Positions 18,208 through 27,437 of a stretch of 64,000 nt of DNA are shown here, one piece after another. Under the pieces are notes generated by a model. That model ran no database searches. It was not told the origin of the DNA and saw nothing but the letters and a program-made list of their open reading frames with translations. The stretch lies in the NCBI RefSeq assembly GCF_900143005.1, contig NZ_FRCS01000018.1, forward strand, positions 62,001 to 126,000. The letters run 5' to 3'. Position 1 is the first letter of the stretch. Each line of letters starts with the position of its first letter. The position numbers and the translations under genes are program-made. Source of the DNA: Cryptosporangium aurantiacum. GTDB lineage: Bacteria; Actinomycetota; Actinomycetes; Mycobacteriales; Cryptosporangiaceae.

Positions 18208-19092
18208 TCAGACGAGACGACGCACGACGTACGTGTTGCTCCAGATCTTCCGCTTCGCCACCGGCTGACCGGCGGTCGACGCGTCCCACATGTAGTTCCC
18301 GCCGGCGTAGATCGCGGCATGTGAGTAGTAGCTGCCGCTACCGAACAGGATCAGGTCGCCGGGCTGCTTCGCCGACTTGCTGACCGACCGGCCGTACCGC
18401 GCCTGCTTGGTAGCGCTGTGCGGTAGCGACTTGCCGAACTGCTTGAAGACGTACTGGGTGAGGCCCGAGCAGTCGAACGAGTTCGGACCGGCCGCACCGA
18501 AGCGGTACGGCTTGCCTGCCTGCCGGGAAGCAGCCTTGACGACCGCGGACCCGCTGGACTTGGCCTTGACGTGGTGGTTCGGGGAGAGCGTCTTCTGCGT
18601 GCCGTTCACGAACAGCACCACACGCCAGTTGGAGGTACCGCCGATGGTCACGGTCCACTCGAGCTGACCGGACGGCCGGGCCTTCTTCGTGCTGACCGTC
18701 CGCCAGCCCTTGCTGGACTGGTACTGCAGCGAGAACGACTTGTAGGCAGCGGGTTTGCCGTCAACCGTGCCGATCGCGTGCAGCGTCGCGCGCGATCCGG
18801 TGGTGACAGAAGTGGCGCCCGACAGCTTTGCGGCGGCCGGGACTGCGGCGGCGGCCGGCGAGGCGGTGACGCCGACCAGGCCTGCGCCGAGTGAGCCGGC
18901 CAGAACGCCGACCAATGCGGTGGTCCGCAGCGGGGTGCGCCGGGTGACGGCGCGGTGCTTGGGACCGGAGACTGCGCGGTGGCGGGCACCGCCGGTGTTC
19001 TTGCCCGTGTACGGCCTGTTTTGCGAAGAAGTCTCAGTACGTTCGTACTGATTCGCGGGCAGGGCACACCGATGGGAATGCACCGTATGCAA
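18208..19092 (-). CDS. Secreted NlpC/P60 (C40) peptidoglycan endopeptidase
   Basis: A putative wall hydrolase that cleaves within stem peptides. After a long basic N-region comes a signal peptide (LRTTALVGVLAGSLGAGLVG, ending ASPAAAA), then a beta-rich domain (about residues 85-175) and an NlpC/P60 domain with catalytic Cys in NSFDCSGLTQYVF, His in YYSHAAIYAGG and a polar third residue further on. The start is uncertain. The first ATG (19107) lies inside the conserved riboswitch 3' end. TTG 19092, six bases after GGAAGGA, fits better; GTG 19083 is another option. A c-di-AMP riboswitch precedes it. Confidence 0.88.
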   Translation of the reverse strand: MHTVHSHRCALPANQYERTETSSQNRPYTGKNTGGARHRAVSGPKHRAVTRRTPLRTTALVGVLAGSLGAGLVGVTASPAAAAVPAAAKLSGATSVTTGSRATLHAIGTVDGKPAAYKSFSLQYQSSKGWRTVSTKKARPSGQLEWTVTIGGTSNWRVVLFVNGTQKTLSPNHHVKAKSSGSAVVKAASRQAGKPYRFGAAGPNSFDCSGLTQYVFKQFGKSLPHSATKQARYGRSVSKSAKQPGDLILFGSGSYYSHAAIYAGGNYMWDASTAGQPVAKRKIWSNTYVVRRLV

Positions 19093-19099
19093 GGAGAGT

Positions 19100-19248
19100 C
19101 CTTCCATGCACGCCTGCGAGGTGAGCTGTCGGGTTCGGGCGGGAAGGTGTAGTGCCCGGCCGCGCGCTGCGCGGCTTCACCCCAAGGGATCGCGCCGGAT
19201 CTGATCTCCGGCGACCCCACGTACCTGTGGGTCCCCCGCCCCTGTCCA
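19100..19248 (-). promoter_or_regulatory. c-di-AMP riboswitch (ydaO-yuaA class)
   Basis: On the minus strand the leader shows the hallmark blocks in order: GCGGGGGACCCAC, CTTGGGGTGAA, CCCGAACCCGACAGCTCACC and CTCGCAGGCGTGCATGGAAG. These match the ydaO/yuaA consensus as I know it from Bacillus and Streptomyces, including the GGGGTGAA and CCGAACCCG(A/T)CAGCT cores. Such riboswitches are usually OFF switches for wall hydrolases in actinobacteria. It ends directly at the ribosome binding site of the NlpC/P60 gene, so control of translation or transcription is expected. Confidence 0.92.
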
Positions 19249-19650
19249 ATTGGTTGGCTACTTGGAGGGACACCGCGGATGTCGTGGACAGGGCTCGGCG
19301 TGGCGAATCCTGCGGTGTGCGCGGCGTGGCTGCCGCGTCAGTTGCCGCGAAGAACTGAACCCGCGCCTCGTGGGAGTTGCCAGTCCTTTGCGACGTGCGT
19401 CACAGTCAAAGTGAGAAGTTTTTACCACTCCGAACCGATTTCACGCGTGTCTTAATTAGTTCTTCGGCGCGTCGTGGGTCGGTCACATCCTGATGTTCAC
19501 CGTGTTGCGGGTTGGGAAATTGAACTGGACGAATGGCCGTCAACCTCACGTGGCGTAGTCGGGTTCTCCGCGACGGATCGACCGTACCTGCGGCGTGGCG
19601 TTTATCACGTAGACCGCAGCAGGTTGTGGATAACCCTGTGTGATTGGCCG
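19249..19650. other. Intergenic region between the riboswitch and murJ
   Basis: About 400 bp with lower GC than its surroundings, especially 19380-19470. It should carry the promoter of the riboswitch transcript on the minus strand. It also holds a TTATCCACA-type DnaA box (19625-19633). Open frames crossing it translate to low-complexity sequence and are not supported. Confidence 0.5.
19625..19633 (-). promoter_or_regulatory. Isolated DnaA box (TTATCCACA)
   Basis: TGTGGATAA on the plus strand is the exact reverse complement of the E. coli-type DnaA box TTATCCACA. It lies 18 bp past the murJ stop. A single box is not an origin but may titrate DnaA or regulate a promoter. Confidence 0.5.
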
Positions 19651-21480
19651 TCAGCGGCCAGGCAGGCGACGCTTCACGGTGTTCGCCACTTCGACGACCT
19701 CCGGAACCCGCAACCGCAGCGCCACGACTGCGTAGACGCCGACCAGCACCAGGCCGCCGACGACCAGCGAGACGAACGCGCCTGGCTTGCCGATGCCCAG
19801 CCACGCCTGGATCCCGTACGCCACCGCCCAGCTGAGCAGTCCGGCCACCACCGCCGCGAGCCCCAGGCGGGTCGTCGTCCGGGTTATCCGGGCGGTGTCC
19901 AAGCCGCCCAGACGCCGCGAGAGCAGACGTCCGGAGATCAGGACGGCCACGATGTACGAGACCGTGTTGCCGCACTGCAGGCCGACCACGACGTACTCGG
20001 TCGGGAACCAGAAGAAGACGCACAGGTCGAACAGGATCTTCGCCGCGACGACCGGAATGTTCAGCAGCGCAGGCGTCTTCGTGTCGCGAAGCGCGTAGAA
20101 CGCGAAGATCTGCATCTGGCTGATCGCGAACGGCACCAGCCCGATCGCAGCAGCCATCGTCGCGTAGCCGGTGGAGATCGCCTGGTCCTGGGTGAAGTTG
20201 CCCCACTGGAACGCGGTCACCGCCAGCGGGATGCCGAGCACCAGGTACGCCGCCGTGGCCGGCACCAGCACCACCGACGAGAGCCGGGCGCCGAGCGAGA
20301 GGTTGCGGCTCACCTCGGGAAAGTTGCGCTCCGCCGCCGCGGCGCTCATCCGGGGCAGCAGCGCGGTCAGGATGCTCACCGCGACGATCCCGTGCACCAT
20401 CATGAACAGCAGGAACGCGTTGTTGTGGATCTGCGGACCGGGCCCGCCGCGGTTACCGGCGTAGTTCGCGATCTTGATTACCGGCAGCAGCCCGAGCTGG
20501 CTGACGCCGACGTAGAGGAACATCCAGGCGCCGAGCCGACCCGCCTCGCCGAGCCCGGAACCCCTCAGATCGAACCGCCACTTCCAGCGGAATCCCACCT
20601 TGCGCAGAGAAGGCCAGAGCACGAAGGCCTGCAGGACGATGCCGAGCGTGGTGCCGATGCCGAGCACCGCCACCTGGGCACCGGTGATTGTTTCCGGGGT
20701 GAGCGTCGCCGGACCGGGCAGCAACAGGAACACCACGGCGGTGACGATCACCGTGATGTTGTTGAGGATCGGCGCCCACGCCGGGGCCGCGAACTCGTTG
20801 CGCGTGTTGAGCACGGCACCCAACAGCGCGGACAGCCCGTAGAAGAAGATTTCCGGGAGAAGAAGGTAGGCCAGCGTCGTCGTGAGCTGGCGACTGGCGG
20901 ACGTCGTCTCGCCGTCGGCGAAGAACGCGGTCAGCAGCGGGGCCGCGAGCAGCGCCAGCACCGTCGCCGCGCCCAGCAACAGCGTCGCCATCGTCAGCAG
21001 GCGGTGGGTGAACGCCTCGCCGCCGTCGGCGTCCCGCTTCTTCGCGGCGACGAGCAGCGGCACGACGACGCTCGTCAGGATGCCGCCGAGCAGGAGCTCG
21101 TACAGCATGTTCGGCAGCGTGTTCGCGACCTGATAGGCGTTGCCGACCAGGCCACCGCCGATCGCGGCGCCGATCGCCGCGGTGCGGATGAAGCCGGTCG
21201 CGCGCGAGACGAGGCTGAACAGCGCGATGACGCCGCTCGAGCGGGCGACGCTGCTGCTGCCGTCCTTCTCCGGCACCCGCTGCGGGGGAACCTCGCTGAC
21301 CACCGGGATCGGAACCGTGTCGTCGAAGGGCTCCGGCCCGGCGACCGGCAGGATCACGGTGGCGTCCGGGTCGTAGCGGTCGGAGCGCGGGTGCCGCAGG
21401 TCGAAGTCAGCCGGCTCGCCTCCCAGCGGGTGGGAGCGGGGGCGCCCAGGATCGCGATCGGCCGGGTCGGACCGCCTCAC
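19651..21480 (-). CDS. murJ: Lipid II flippase MurJ (MviN)
   Basis: A 609-residue MOP-superfamily flippase that moves lipid II across the membrane. The first 75 residues are a polar cytoplasmic tail with Pro and acidic residues. The hydrophobic core shows [37 protein letters not shown] and [18 protein letters not shown], typical of MurJ, and about 14 transmembrane segments. Unlike M. tuberculosis MviN it has no C-terminal pseudokinase; that module is the separate gene at 16557-17966. The GTG start overlaps the NUDIX stop by four bases. Confidence 0.95.
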   Translation of the reverse strand: MRRSDPADRDPGRPRSHPLGGEPADFDLRHPRSDRYDPDATVILPVAGPEPFDDTVPIPVVSEVPPQRVPEKDGSSSVARSSGVIALFSLVSRATGFIRTAAIGAAIGGGLVGNAYQVANTLPNMLYELLLGGILTSVVVPLLVAAKKRDADGGEAFTHRLLTMATLLLGAATVLALLAAPLLTAFFADGETTSASRQLTTTLAYLLLPEIFFYGLSALLGAVLNTRNEFAAPAWAPILNNITVIVTAVVFLLLPGPATLTPETITGAQVAVLGIGTTLGIVLQAFVLWPSLRKVGFRWKWRFDLRGSGLGEAGRLGAWMFLYVGVSQLGLLPVIKIANYAGNRGGPGPQIHNNAFLLFMMVHGIVAVSILTALLPRMSAAAAERNFPEVSRNLSLGARLSSVVLVPATAAYLVLGIPLAVTAFQWGNFTQDQAISTGYATMAAAIGLVPFAISQMQIFAFYALRDTKTPALLNIPVVAAKILFDLCVFFWFPTEYVVVGLQCGNTVSYIVAVLISGRLLSRRLGGLDTARITRTTTRLGLAAVVAGLLSWAVAYGIQAWLGIGKPGAFVSLVVGGLVLVGVYAVVALRLRVPEVVEVANTVKRRLPGR

Positions 21481-21956
21481 GCCGGGCGCTCGAGCAGGTC
21501 GGGCACCCGGGCGATGAGCTTCCGCTCGTCCGGATAGGCCAGCCGGTCGGGGATCTCGCTGAGCGGGACCCAGGCCACCTCAGTCACCTCCACGTCGGCG
21601 TCGGAGAGCACTCCCGCCACCGCATCCAGGAGGAAATGATGCACGGTCTTGTGAATGCGACGGCCCTCGAACACGAACCAGTAGTCGACCGTACCGAGAG
21701 CCGCCAGCACGTCGCCGACGATGCCGGTCTCCTCGGCGACCTCGCGAGCAGCGGTCTGCTCGAGCGTTTCGCCGGCTTCGACGTGTCCCTTGGGCAGTGA
21801 CCAGAGCAGACGGCCGCGGCGGTCGAGCTTCCCGATCAGCGCACCTTCGAGGTGGCCGGCGTCGCCCTGGACGACGAGACCGCCTGCCGAGACTTCCTCG
21901 ACCCGTCGCAGCCGCCCGGGACCCCCGGGCCGACGCGGGGAACTTCGGCGGGCCAT
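21477..21956 (-). CDS. NUDIX hydrolase
   Basis: A 159-residue NUDIX enzyme. The complete box is visible as [20 protein letters not shown] followed by TGI. The N-terminus is basic ([16 protein letters not shown]), and the domain has [19 protein letters not shown] and [19 protein letters not shown]. Family members hydrolyse nucleoside diphosphates linked to other groups, but the substrate is not evident. This gene sits between murJ and the divergent CCA-adding enzyme in many actinobacteria and probably forms an operon with murJ. Confidence 0.92.
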   Translation of the reverse strand: MARRSSPRRPGGPGRLRRVEEVSAGGLVVQGDAGHLEGALIGKLDRRGRLLWSLPKGHVEAGETLEQTAAREVAEETGIVGDVLAALGTVDYWFVFEGRRIHKTVHHFLLDAVAGVLSDADVEVTEVAWVPLSEIPDRLAYPDERKLIARVPDLLERPA

Positions 21957-22123
21957 GAAACTGACGATAGCGCCCGCCTCGGGTAAACGCCGTGAGGCCG
22001 TCCAGGGACCGGTTTGTTGCTCGTAGTGCCGGTGCAGCAGGCTTCGGTCAGATGTGGTATTGGGGGCTTCGGTGCCGAAACGGGCGCGCCGCTGGGCATC
22101 GGCAGTGGATAAGGTTCAGCTCC

Positions 22124-23656
22124 GTGGCTGACCCATCCGTTGCCGATCCGTCGGGAGACGAGCAGGTGGCCGCTGACTCCCCAACCGTCGCCTCCGATAC
22201 TGGTCTTACTGTGTCACCTACTGCGCCTTCGCCCCTGACCGCTGCTCAGCAGAGCGCGGTCGCCGAACTGCTCCGTGTCTCGCCCGTCGCCGACGACCTC
22301 GGGCGTCGGTTCCACGCTGCCGGTCACGAGCTCTACCTGGTTGGTGGATCGGTACGGGACGCCCTGCTCGGGCGGCTCGGCGACGATCTCGACTTCTGCA
22401 CCGACGCCCGGCCGCAGCGTGTGTTGGAGCTGCTCAGCGGGTGGGCAGAGGCGACGTGGACGACCGGCATCGAGTTCGGCACGGTCGGCGCGGCCCGGCG
22501 CGGCCTCCGGCTGGAGATCACCACCTATCGGGCCGAGGCCTACGACCGGCAGAGCCGCAACCCGGTGGTCCGGTACGGCGACTCGCTCGCCGACGACCTG
22601 GTGCGGCGGGACTTCGCGGTCAACGCGATGGCGGTCGGGCTGCCCGATCACCGGTTCGTCGACCTGCACGGCGGCCTCGAGGACCTGACGTCCCGGACGC
22701 TGCGGACGCCCGGCACGCCGGAGGACTCGTTCGCCGACGACCCGCTGCGGATGCTGCGCGCGGCACGGTTCGCGTCGCAGCTGCAGTTCGAGGTGGCGCC
22801 CGAGGTGGTCGCCGCGATGACCGCGATGGCCGACCAGATCACGCGGATCACCGCGGAGCGGGTCCGGGACGAGCTGACCAAGCTGATCTGCGGTGCGGAC
22901 CCGGTCACCGGGCTCCGGCTGCTGGTCGACACCGGGCTGGCCGCGCACGTGCTGCCCGAGCTGCCGAACATGCGGATGGAGATCGACGAGCACGCCCAGC
23001 ACAAGGACGTCTACGAGCACACGCTCACCGTGCTCCGCCAGGCGATCGACCTGGAGACCGACGGCCCGGACTTCGTGCTGCGGATGGCTGCGCTCCTGCA
23101 CGACATCGGCAAGCCCGCGACCAGGGAGATCCAGTCGGGCGGCGGGGTCAGCTTCCACCACCACGAGGTGGTGGGCGCGAAGATGACCCGGCGCCGGATG
23201 AAGGCGCTGCGGTACCCGAAGGACGTCACCGAGCAGGTGGCGACGCTGGTCTTCCTGCACCTGCGGTTCCACGGGTATGGGCGCGGCGAGTGGACGGACT
23301 CTGCCGTGCGGCGGTACGTCACGGACGCCGGTGACCTGCTTCCCCGGCTGCACCGTCTGGTCCGGTCGGACTGCACGACCCGGAACAAGCGGCGCGCGGC
23401 CGCGCTGGCCCGCTCCTACGACACGCTGGAGGAGCGGATCGCCCGGCTGCAAGCCGAGGAGGACCTGGCGCGGATCCGTCCCGACCTGGACGGCAACGCG
23501 ATCATGGAGCTGCTCGGCGTCCCGCCGGGTCCGGTCGTCGGCAAGGCCTGGAAGCACCTCAAGGAGGTGCGTCTCGACCGCGGCCAGCTCAGCCGCGAGG
23601 AGGCCGAGGCCGAACTCTTCCGCTGGGCCCGCGAGAACGGAATCGTCGCGGACTGA
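22124..23656 (+). CDS. cca: CCA tRNA nucleotidyltransferase
   Basis: A 510-residue class II nucleotidyltransferase that adds CCA to tRNA 3' ends (called pcnA in mycobacteria). The catalytic domain has YLVGGSVRDALLGR and the metal carboxylates in DDLDFCTDARP; RRDFAVNAMAVGLP and EDPLR-type DDPLRMLRAARFASQL follow. An HD domain (MAALLHDIGKPATRE) with a His-rich FHHHEVVGAKMTRRR is present at residues 320-360. GTG 22124 is chosen; the first 45 residues are a non-conserved Asp/Pro/Ser linker. It is divergent from the NUDIX-murJ unit. Confidence 0.94.
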   Translation: MADPSVADPSGDEQVAADSPTVASDTGLTVSPTAPSPLTAAQQSAVAELLRVSPVADDLGRRFHAAGHELYLVGGSVRDALLGRLGDDLDFCTDARPQRVLELLSGWAEATWTTGIEFGTVGAARRGLRLEITTYRAEAYDRQSRNPVVRYGDSLADDLVRRDFAVNAMAVGLPDHRFVDLHGGLEDLTSRTLRTPGTPEDSFADDPLRMLRAARFASQLQFEVAPEVVAAMTAMADQITRITAERVRDELTKLICGADPVTGLRLLVDTGLAAHVLPELPNMRMEIDEHAQHKDVYEHTLTVLRQAIDLETDGPDFVLRMAALLHDIGKPATREIQSGGGVSFHHHEVVGAKMTRRRMKALRYPKDVTEQVATLVFLHLRFHGYGRGEWTDSAVRRYVTDAGDLLPRLHRLVRSDCTTRNKRRAAALARSYDTLEERIARLQAEEDLARIRPDLDGNAIMELLGVPPGPVVGKAWKHLKEVRLDRGQLSREEAEAELFRWARENGIVAD

Positions 23657-23660
23657 CTCC

Positions 23661-25013
23661 CTATCCCGTGCGATCGGTTTCGAGGACGGCGGCGTCGTGC
23701 GGGGTGGCGACGCTGACCGTCGCCCAGCCGTAGCGCCTCGTCCACAGCGCGACCCACCCGGCGAGGGCCAGGTGGCCGATCGCCAGGCCGACGAAGACCG
23801 GCCACGAGCGCCCGGAGTCCGGTAGCCCGAACGCGCCGATCAGCAGCCCGCTGACCACGCAGACGTTGAACAACATGTCGTAGAGCGCGAAGACCCGTCC
23901 GCGGAACACGTCGTCGACCTCGGACTGCACGCCGGCGTCGACGATGATCTTGATCCCCTGGCTGGCGCACCCCGCGACCAGCGCGACCGCGACGACGGCT
24001 GCGGTCTCCGGTACCGCCACGACGATCGGCCAGACGACTGCGGTGACGACCAGCAGGCCGGTCATCCACGTCCGTCGGGACAGGCGGCGGACGACGCCGG
24101 GCGTGACGAGCGCCGCCAGGAACGCACCGAATCCGGTGGCGAGCACGACCTGCCCCAGCCCGGTCTCCCCGCCCGGGAAGAGGCCGGAGCCGGACAGCGT
24201 GTTCCGGTACAGCAGCAGGAGCGCCATCGTCGTGACGCCGAAACCGATGCGGCCGAGTCCCACGGTCAGCAGCGCATAGGCGGCGGTCCGCCGGTCGGAC
24301 AGGTGGTGGATGCCGGCCACCATGCCGCGCACCACCGAGCCGATCGTCTCCAGGCTCGCCGTCGGGTCGTTGTGGTCCGGGCCGAGCGCGAGCACGGAGA
24401 AGCCGCCTGCGAGCACCCCGGAGAGAAGGTAGGCGGCAGCGGCGAGCAGCAGGATGCCCGCGTAACCGAAGTCGCCGCCGTCGACCAGGCTGCGTAGCCC
24501 GACCGCGGCGCCGACGCCGAGCGTCAGGACGACCGTGCCTGCCGTCGGGGACAGCGCGTTCGCGGTCACCAGCTCCCGGTCGCGCGCGACGTGCGGCAGG
24601 CCGGCCGAGAGCCCACCGAGGATGAACCGGTTGACCGCAACCGCGACCAACGCGAGGACGAGGAAAGGCCCGGTGCGGCCGCCCGCCCAGAGCACGGCGG
24701 CGACACCGACCAACACTCCGGCCCGGGTGATGTTGGCCCAGAGCAGCACGTTCCGCCGGGGGTAGCGGTCGAGCAGGATGCCGGTGAACGGGCCGAGCAG
24801 CGAGTACGGCAGCAGCAGCACCGCGAAGCCGAGGGCGATCGCGACCGGCTCGGTCTGGCGGTCGGGGTTGAACAGCACCGAACCGGCGAGCGCGGCCTGA
24901 AACACGCCGTCGCCGAACTGGCCGGTGAGCCGGGTGGCGAACAACCGCCGGAAGTCCCGACGTCGAAGCAGCCCTCCGAGCTCCCGCCACGCGCCTACGG
25001 AGGGTCCACTCAC
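23661..25013 (-). CDS. Major facilitator superfamily transporter
   Basis: A 450-residue permease with about 12 hydrophobic helices. The N-terminal half starts FRRLFATRLTGQFGDGVFQAAL and has the loop 2-3 motif GILLDRYPRRNVLL. The second half contains RGRVFALYDMLFNVCVVSG. It resembles the MFS group of actinobacterial exporters near pcnA, with unknown substrate. It converges on the cca gene, four bases from its stop, and its start faces the NUDIX gene at 25077. Confidence 0.88.
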   Translation of the reverse strand: MSGPSVGAWRELGGLLRRRDFRRLFATRLTGQFGDGVFQAALAGSVLFNPDRQTEPVAIALGFAVLLLPYSLLGPFTGILLDRYPRRNVLLWANITRAGVLVGVAAVLWAGGRTGPFLVLALVAVAVNRFILGGLSAGLPHVARDRELVTANALSPTAGTVVLTLGVGAAVGLRSLVDGGDFGYAGILLLAAAAYLLSGVLAGGFSVLALGPDHNDPTASLETIGSVVRGMVAGIHHLSDRRTAAYALLTVGLGRIGFGVTTMALLLLYRNTLSGSGLFPGGETGLGQVVLATGFGAFLAALVTPGVVRRLSRRTWMTGLLVVTAVVWPIVVAVPETAAVVAVALVAGCASQGIKIIVDAGVQSEVDDVFRGRVFALYDMLFNVCVVSGLLIGAFGLPDSGRSWPVFVGLAIGHLALAGWVALWTRRYGWATVSVATPHDAAVLETDRTG

Positions 25014-25076
25014 GCCGCCCAGGGTAAGGGCCCTGCCGTGGCCGTAACATTTGGAGGACAGCTTCAGGGAGGCTAT

Positions 25077-25571
25077 GTGGCCGGTGTGTCACCCATCGCC
25101 CCGACCCGCACCACTGCTGGTGCCGCGGTCCTTGTTCTCCACCACGATCGACTACTGATGATCCGGCAGGAGCGCCGAACCGGGGTTCGTTGGGAGGTGC
25201 CCGGCGGCGGTCAGGAAGCCGGCGAGACGTTGGAGGCGGCGGCCGTTCGCGAAGCGCGCGAAGAGGCCGGTCTAGAAGTGTCCGTCAACCGGCTGATCTG
25301 TACCTATGCCTCGTACCGGCTGCACACCGGAACCGTCGTCCTCGGCGCGTTCTACCTCGGTGCGGCCGTCGATCCGGCCGCCGAGCCGGTTCCGCAGCTC
25401 GACGAGGGCATCGTCGAGGTCCGGTGGGTCGATCCGTCGTCCCTGCGGGAAGGCGAAACCGGCCCGCTCACCCAGCGCGTGCTGGAGCGGTGGTGGCCGG
25501 TTCGGGACCAACCGGCGGCACCGTTCCACGTGGAACTATGGCGAAACCGCAGCGGCTACCTTCCCCACTGA
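25077..25571 (+). CDS. NUDIX hydrolase
   Basis: A 164-residue NUDIX enzyme with box GGGQEAGETLEAAAVREARE followed by EAGLEV. The fold context is AAVLVLHHDRLLMIRQERR and GIVEVRWVDPSSLREGE. The GTG at 25077 follows AGGGAGG closely; GTG 25086 is an alternative. The coding frame is open upstream into the divergent MFS gene, but that part does not look conserved. It is followed with overlap or an 8-bp gap by a GNAT gene, suggesting coupled expression. Confidence 0.87.
   Translation: MAGVSPIAPTRTTAGAAVLVLHHDRLLMIRQERRTGVRWEVPGGGQEAGETLEAAAVREAREEAGLEVSVNRLICTYASYRLHTGTVVLGAFYLGAAVDPAAEPVPQLDEGIVEVRWVDPSSLREGETGPLTQRVLERWWPVRDQPAAPFHVELWRNRSGYLPH
25523..25536. promoter_or_regulatory. parS-like palindrome
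   Basis: GTTCCACGTGGAAC is a perfect 14-bp palindrome. It differs from the parS core at two symmetric positions and equals the left half of parS site 1 made symmetric. It lies within the end of the NUDIX gene, just before a possible GNAT start. ParB binding here is unproven. Confidence 0.4.
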
Positions 25572-26098
25572 CCCCGTCCATGACGACGTTCGCGCAGGTC
25601 ACCGGTCGACTCGATGACCGGACGGCCGGGAACCTGTACAGCGTCGTGGTAGCGGTCGTGATCGGTGGGGGTGCGATCGGCTGGGTGGGGCCGCCCAGCC
25701 GAGCCGAGTTCGACGAGTGGCTGGACGACGTCGTGGCCGCGGCCCAGGCCGGGGACGCCGTCGCGGTGCTGGCCGGTGCGGCGGGCGGAGCGATCGCCGG
25801 GTTCGGGTACTGGCGGCGGTACGCGCGGCCGACGCTCCGGGTCAACGCCGACCTGGAGAAGGTGTTCGTGGCGCCGGCCGACCGTGGGACCGGTATCGGC
25901 GGAAGACTGGTCAGCTTACTGGCGGAGTCCGCGCGGCAGGCCGGGATCGAAACGCTGACGCTGGACGTCCGCGGGGACAACATCGGCGCGTTACGCCTCT
26001 ACGAGCGCCTCGGTTTCACTGAGTACGGGCGCCGCACGGGCTTCGTCGCGGTCGGTCCCTACCGCTACGACCAGGTGCTGCTCTCGCTGAAGCTCTGA
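25538..26098 (+). CDS. GNAT-family N-acetyltransferase
   Basis: A 186-residue acetyltransferase with motif A in KVFVAPADRGTGIGGRLVSL and motif B in LDVRGDNIGALRLYERLGF. The N-terminal region (GNLYSVVVAVVIGGGAIGWVG) holds the first strands. ATG 25538 overlaps the NUDIX end by 34 bp and has only a weak GGA. ATG 25580, eight bases past the NUDIX stop, is equally plausible and lacks a ribosome binding site. The substrate is unknown. Confidence 0.85.
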   Translation: MAKPQRLPSPLTPSMTTFAQVTGRLDDRTAGNLYSVVVAVVIGGGAIGWVGPPSRAEFDEWLDDVVAAAQAGDAVAVLAGAAGGAIAGFGYWRRYARPTLRVNADLEKVFVAPADRGTGIGGRLVSLLAESARQAGIETLTLDVRGDNIGALRLYERLGFTEYGRRTGFVAVGPYRYDQVLLSLKL

Positions 26099-26181
26099 CG
26101 TGCGCCCTGCACACCCCCAGCGGCCGGAGGGTGGGTCAGTAACCACCTACGGAGCGGCGGGACGTCGGGGCCGAAGCCGAC

Positions 26182-26211
26182 GAAGGCCGGTCGCGGAAGC
26201 GACCGGCCTTC
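26182..26211. terminator. Bidirectional hairpin terminator
   Basis: Perfect 13-bp arms GAAGGCCGGTCGC and GCGACCGGCCTTC flank a GGAA tetraloop, between the GNAT stop (26098, plus) and the ino1 stop (26239, minus). It can serve both genes. Confidence 0.85.
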
Positions 26212-26238
26212 GCCATGCAGGCGTCGATATAAAAGACG

Positions 26239-27318
26239 TCAGCGCTCGAGTTCGCCGGCGATGAAGGCCTCGACGGCGGCGTGCGCCTCGTCGTCGGAGT
26301 ACTGCTCCGGCGGCGACTTCATCAGGTACGAGGAGACCGAGTTGATCGGGCCACCGATGCCGCGGTCCTTGGCGATCTTCGCCGCGCGGACCGCGTCGAT
26401 GATGACGCCGGCCGAGTTCGGGGAGTCCCAGACCTCGAGCTTGTACTCCAGGTTCAGCGGGACGTCGCCGAACGCCTTGCCCTCGAGGCGGACGTAGGCC
26501 CACTTGCGGTCGTCGAGCCACGGCACGTAGTCGGACGGACCGATGTGAACGTCGGCCTTCTCCATCTCGTGCGGGATCTGCGAGGTGACCGACTGGGTCT
26601 TGGAGATCTTCTTCGACTGGAGGCGCTTGCGCTCCAGCATGTTCATGAAGTCCATGTTGCCGCCGAAGTTGAGCTGGTACGTGCGCAGCAGCTCGACACC
26701 GCGGTCCTCGAACAGCTTGGCCATCACGCGGTGGGTGATGGTGGCGCCCACCTGCGACTTGATGTCGTCACCGACGATCGGGACGCCGGCGTCGGTGAAC
26801 TTCTGCGCCCACTCCGGGTCGGAAGCGATGAACACCGGCAGCGCGTTGACGAACGCGACCTTGGCGTCGATCGCGGCCTGCGCGTAGAAGCGGTCCGCGT
26901 CCTCGGAACCCACCGGCAGGTACGAGACCAGGACGTCGACCTTCGCGTCCTTCAGCGCCTGGACGACGTCGACCGGCTCGTCGTCGGACTCGGTGACCAT
27001 CTCCTGGTAGTACTCGCCCAGGCCGTCGAAGGTGTGGCCACGCTGCACGGTGACGCCGGTCGGCGGCACCTCGCAGATCTGGATGGTGTTGTTCTCGCTG
27101 GCCACGATGGCCTCCGAGAGGTCACGCCCGACCTTCTTGGCGTCGACGTCGAACGCGGCGACAAACTCCACGTCACGCACGTGGTAGTCACCGAACTGGA
27201 CGTGCATGAGCCCGGGCACCCGCGTCGTGGGGTCAGCGTCACGGTAGTAGTGCACGCCCTGCACGAGCGACGCGGCGCAGTTGCCGACGCCGACAATGGC
27301 GACACGTACGGAGCCCAT
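26239..27318 (-). CDS. ino1: Inositol-3-phosphate synthase
   Basis: A 359-residue NAD-dependent myo-inositol-1-phosphate synthase that converts glucose-6-phosphate to inositol-3-phosphate for phosphatidylinositol and mycothiol. The NAD-binding start is [19 protein letters not shown]. Conserved active-site stretches are [31 protein letters not shown] and [14 protein letters not shown]. The short actinobacterial or archaeal form is evident from length. It is followed upstream by a PadR regulator gene on the same strand, the same pairing as in mycobacteria. Confidence 0.97.
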   Translation of the reverse strand: MGSVRVAIVGVGNCAASLVQGVHYYRDADPTTRVPGLMHVQFGDYHVRDVEFVAAFDVDAKKVGRDLSEAIVASENNTIQICEVPPTGVTVQRGHTFDGLGEYYQEMVTESDDEPVDVVQALKDAKVDVLVSYLPVGSEDADRFYAQAAIDAKVAFVNALPVFIASDPEWAQKFTDAGVPIVGDDIKSQVGATITHRVMAKLFEDRGVELLRTYQLNFGGNMDFMNMLERKRLQSKKISKTQSVTSQIPHEMEKADVHIGPSDYVPWLDDRKWAYVRLEGKAFGDVPLNLEYKLEVWDSPNSAGVIIDAVRAAKIAKDRGIGGPINSVSSYLMKSPPEQYSDDEAHAAVEAFIAGELER

Positions 27319-27437
27319 AGGGGCCTCCCTCTCTGTGTTTCAACTCACGGTTCAAAAGGTGTGCGATCGCAGATCGGCTCCGGGAGGCGACCGGTGACCA
27401 AACGAGGTCCCGGGGGCCGATCGCGCGGGCCACCTGG

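Noticed and set aside
18971-19051. CAGTACG-TT-CGTACTG inverted repeat as an operator of the NlpC/P60 gene
   Set aside because: It lies within the N-terminal coding region after the chosen start and is only 7 bp per arm; a role could not be supported.
19474-21537. A 687-codon plus-strand frame across murJ
   Set aside because: It is the shadow of murJ; its translation is Arg/Gln/His-rich, while the minus strand gives a clear MurJ with correct helices.
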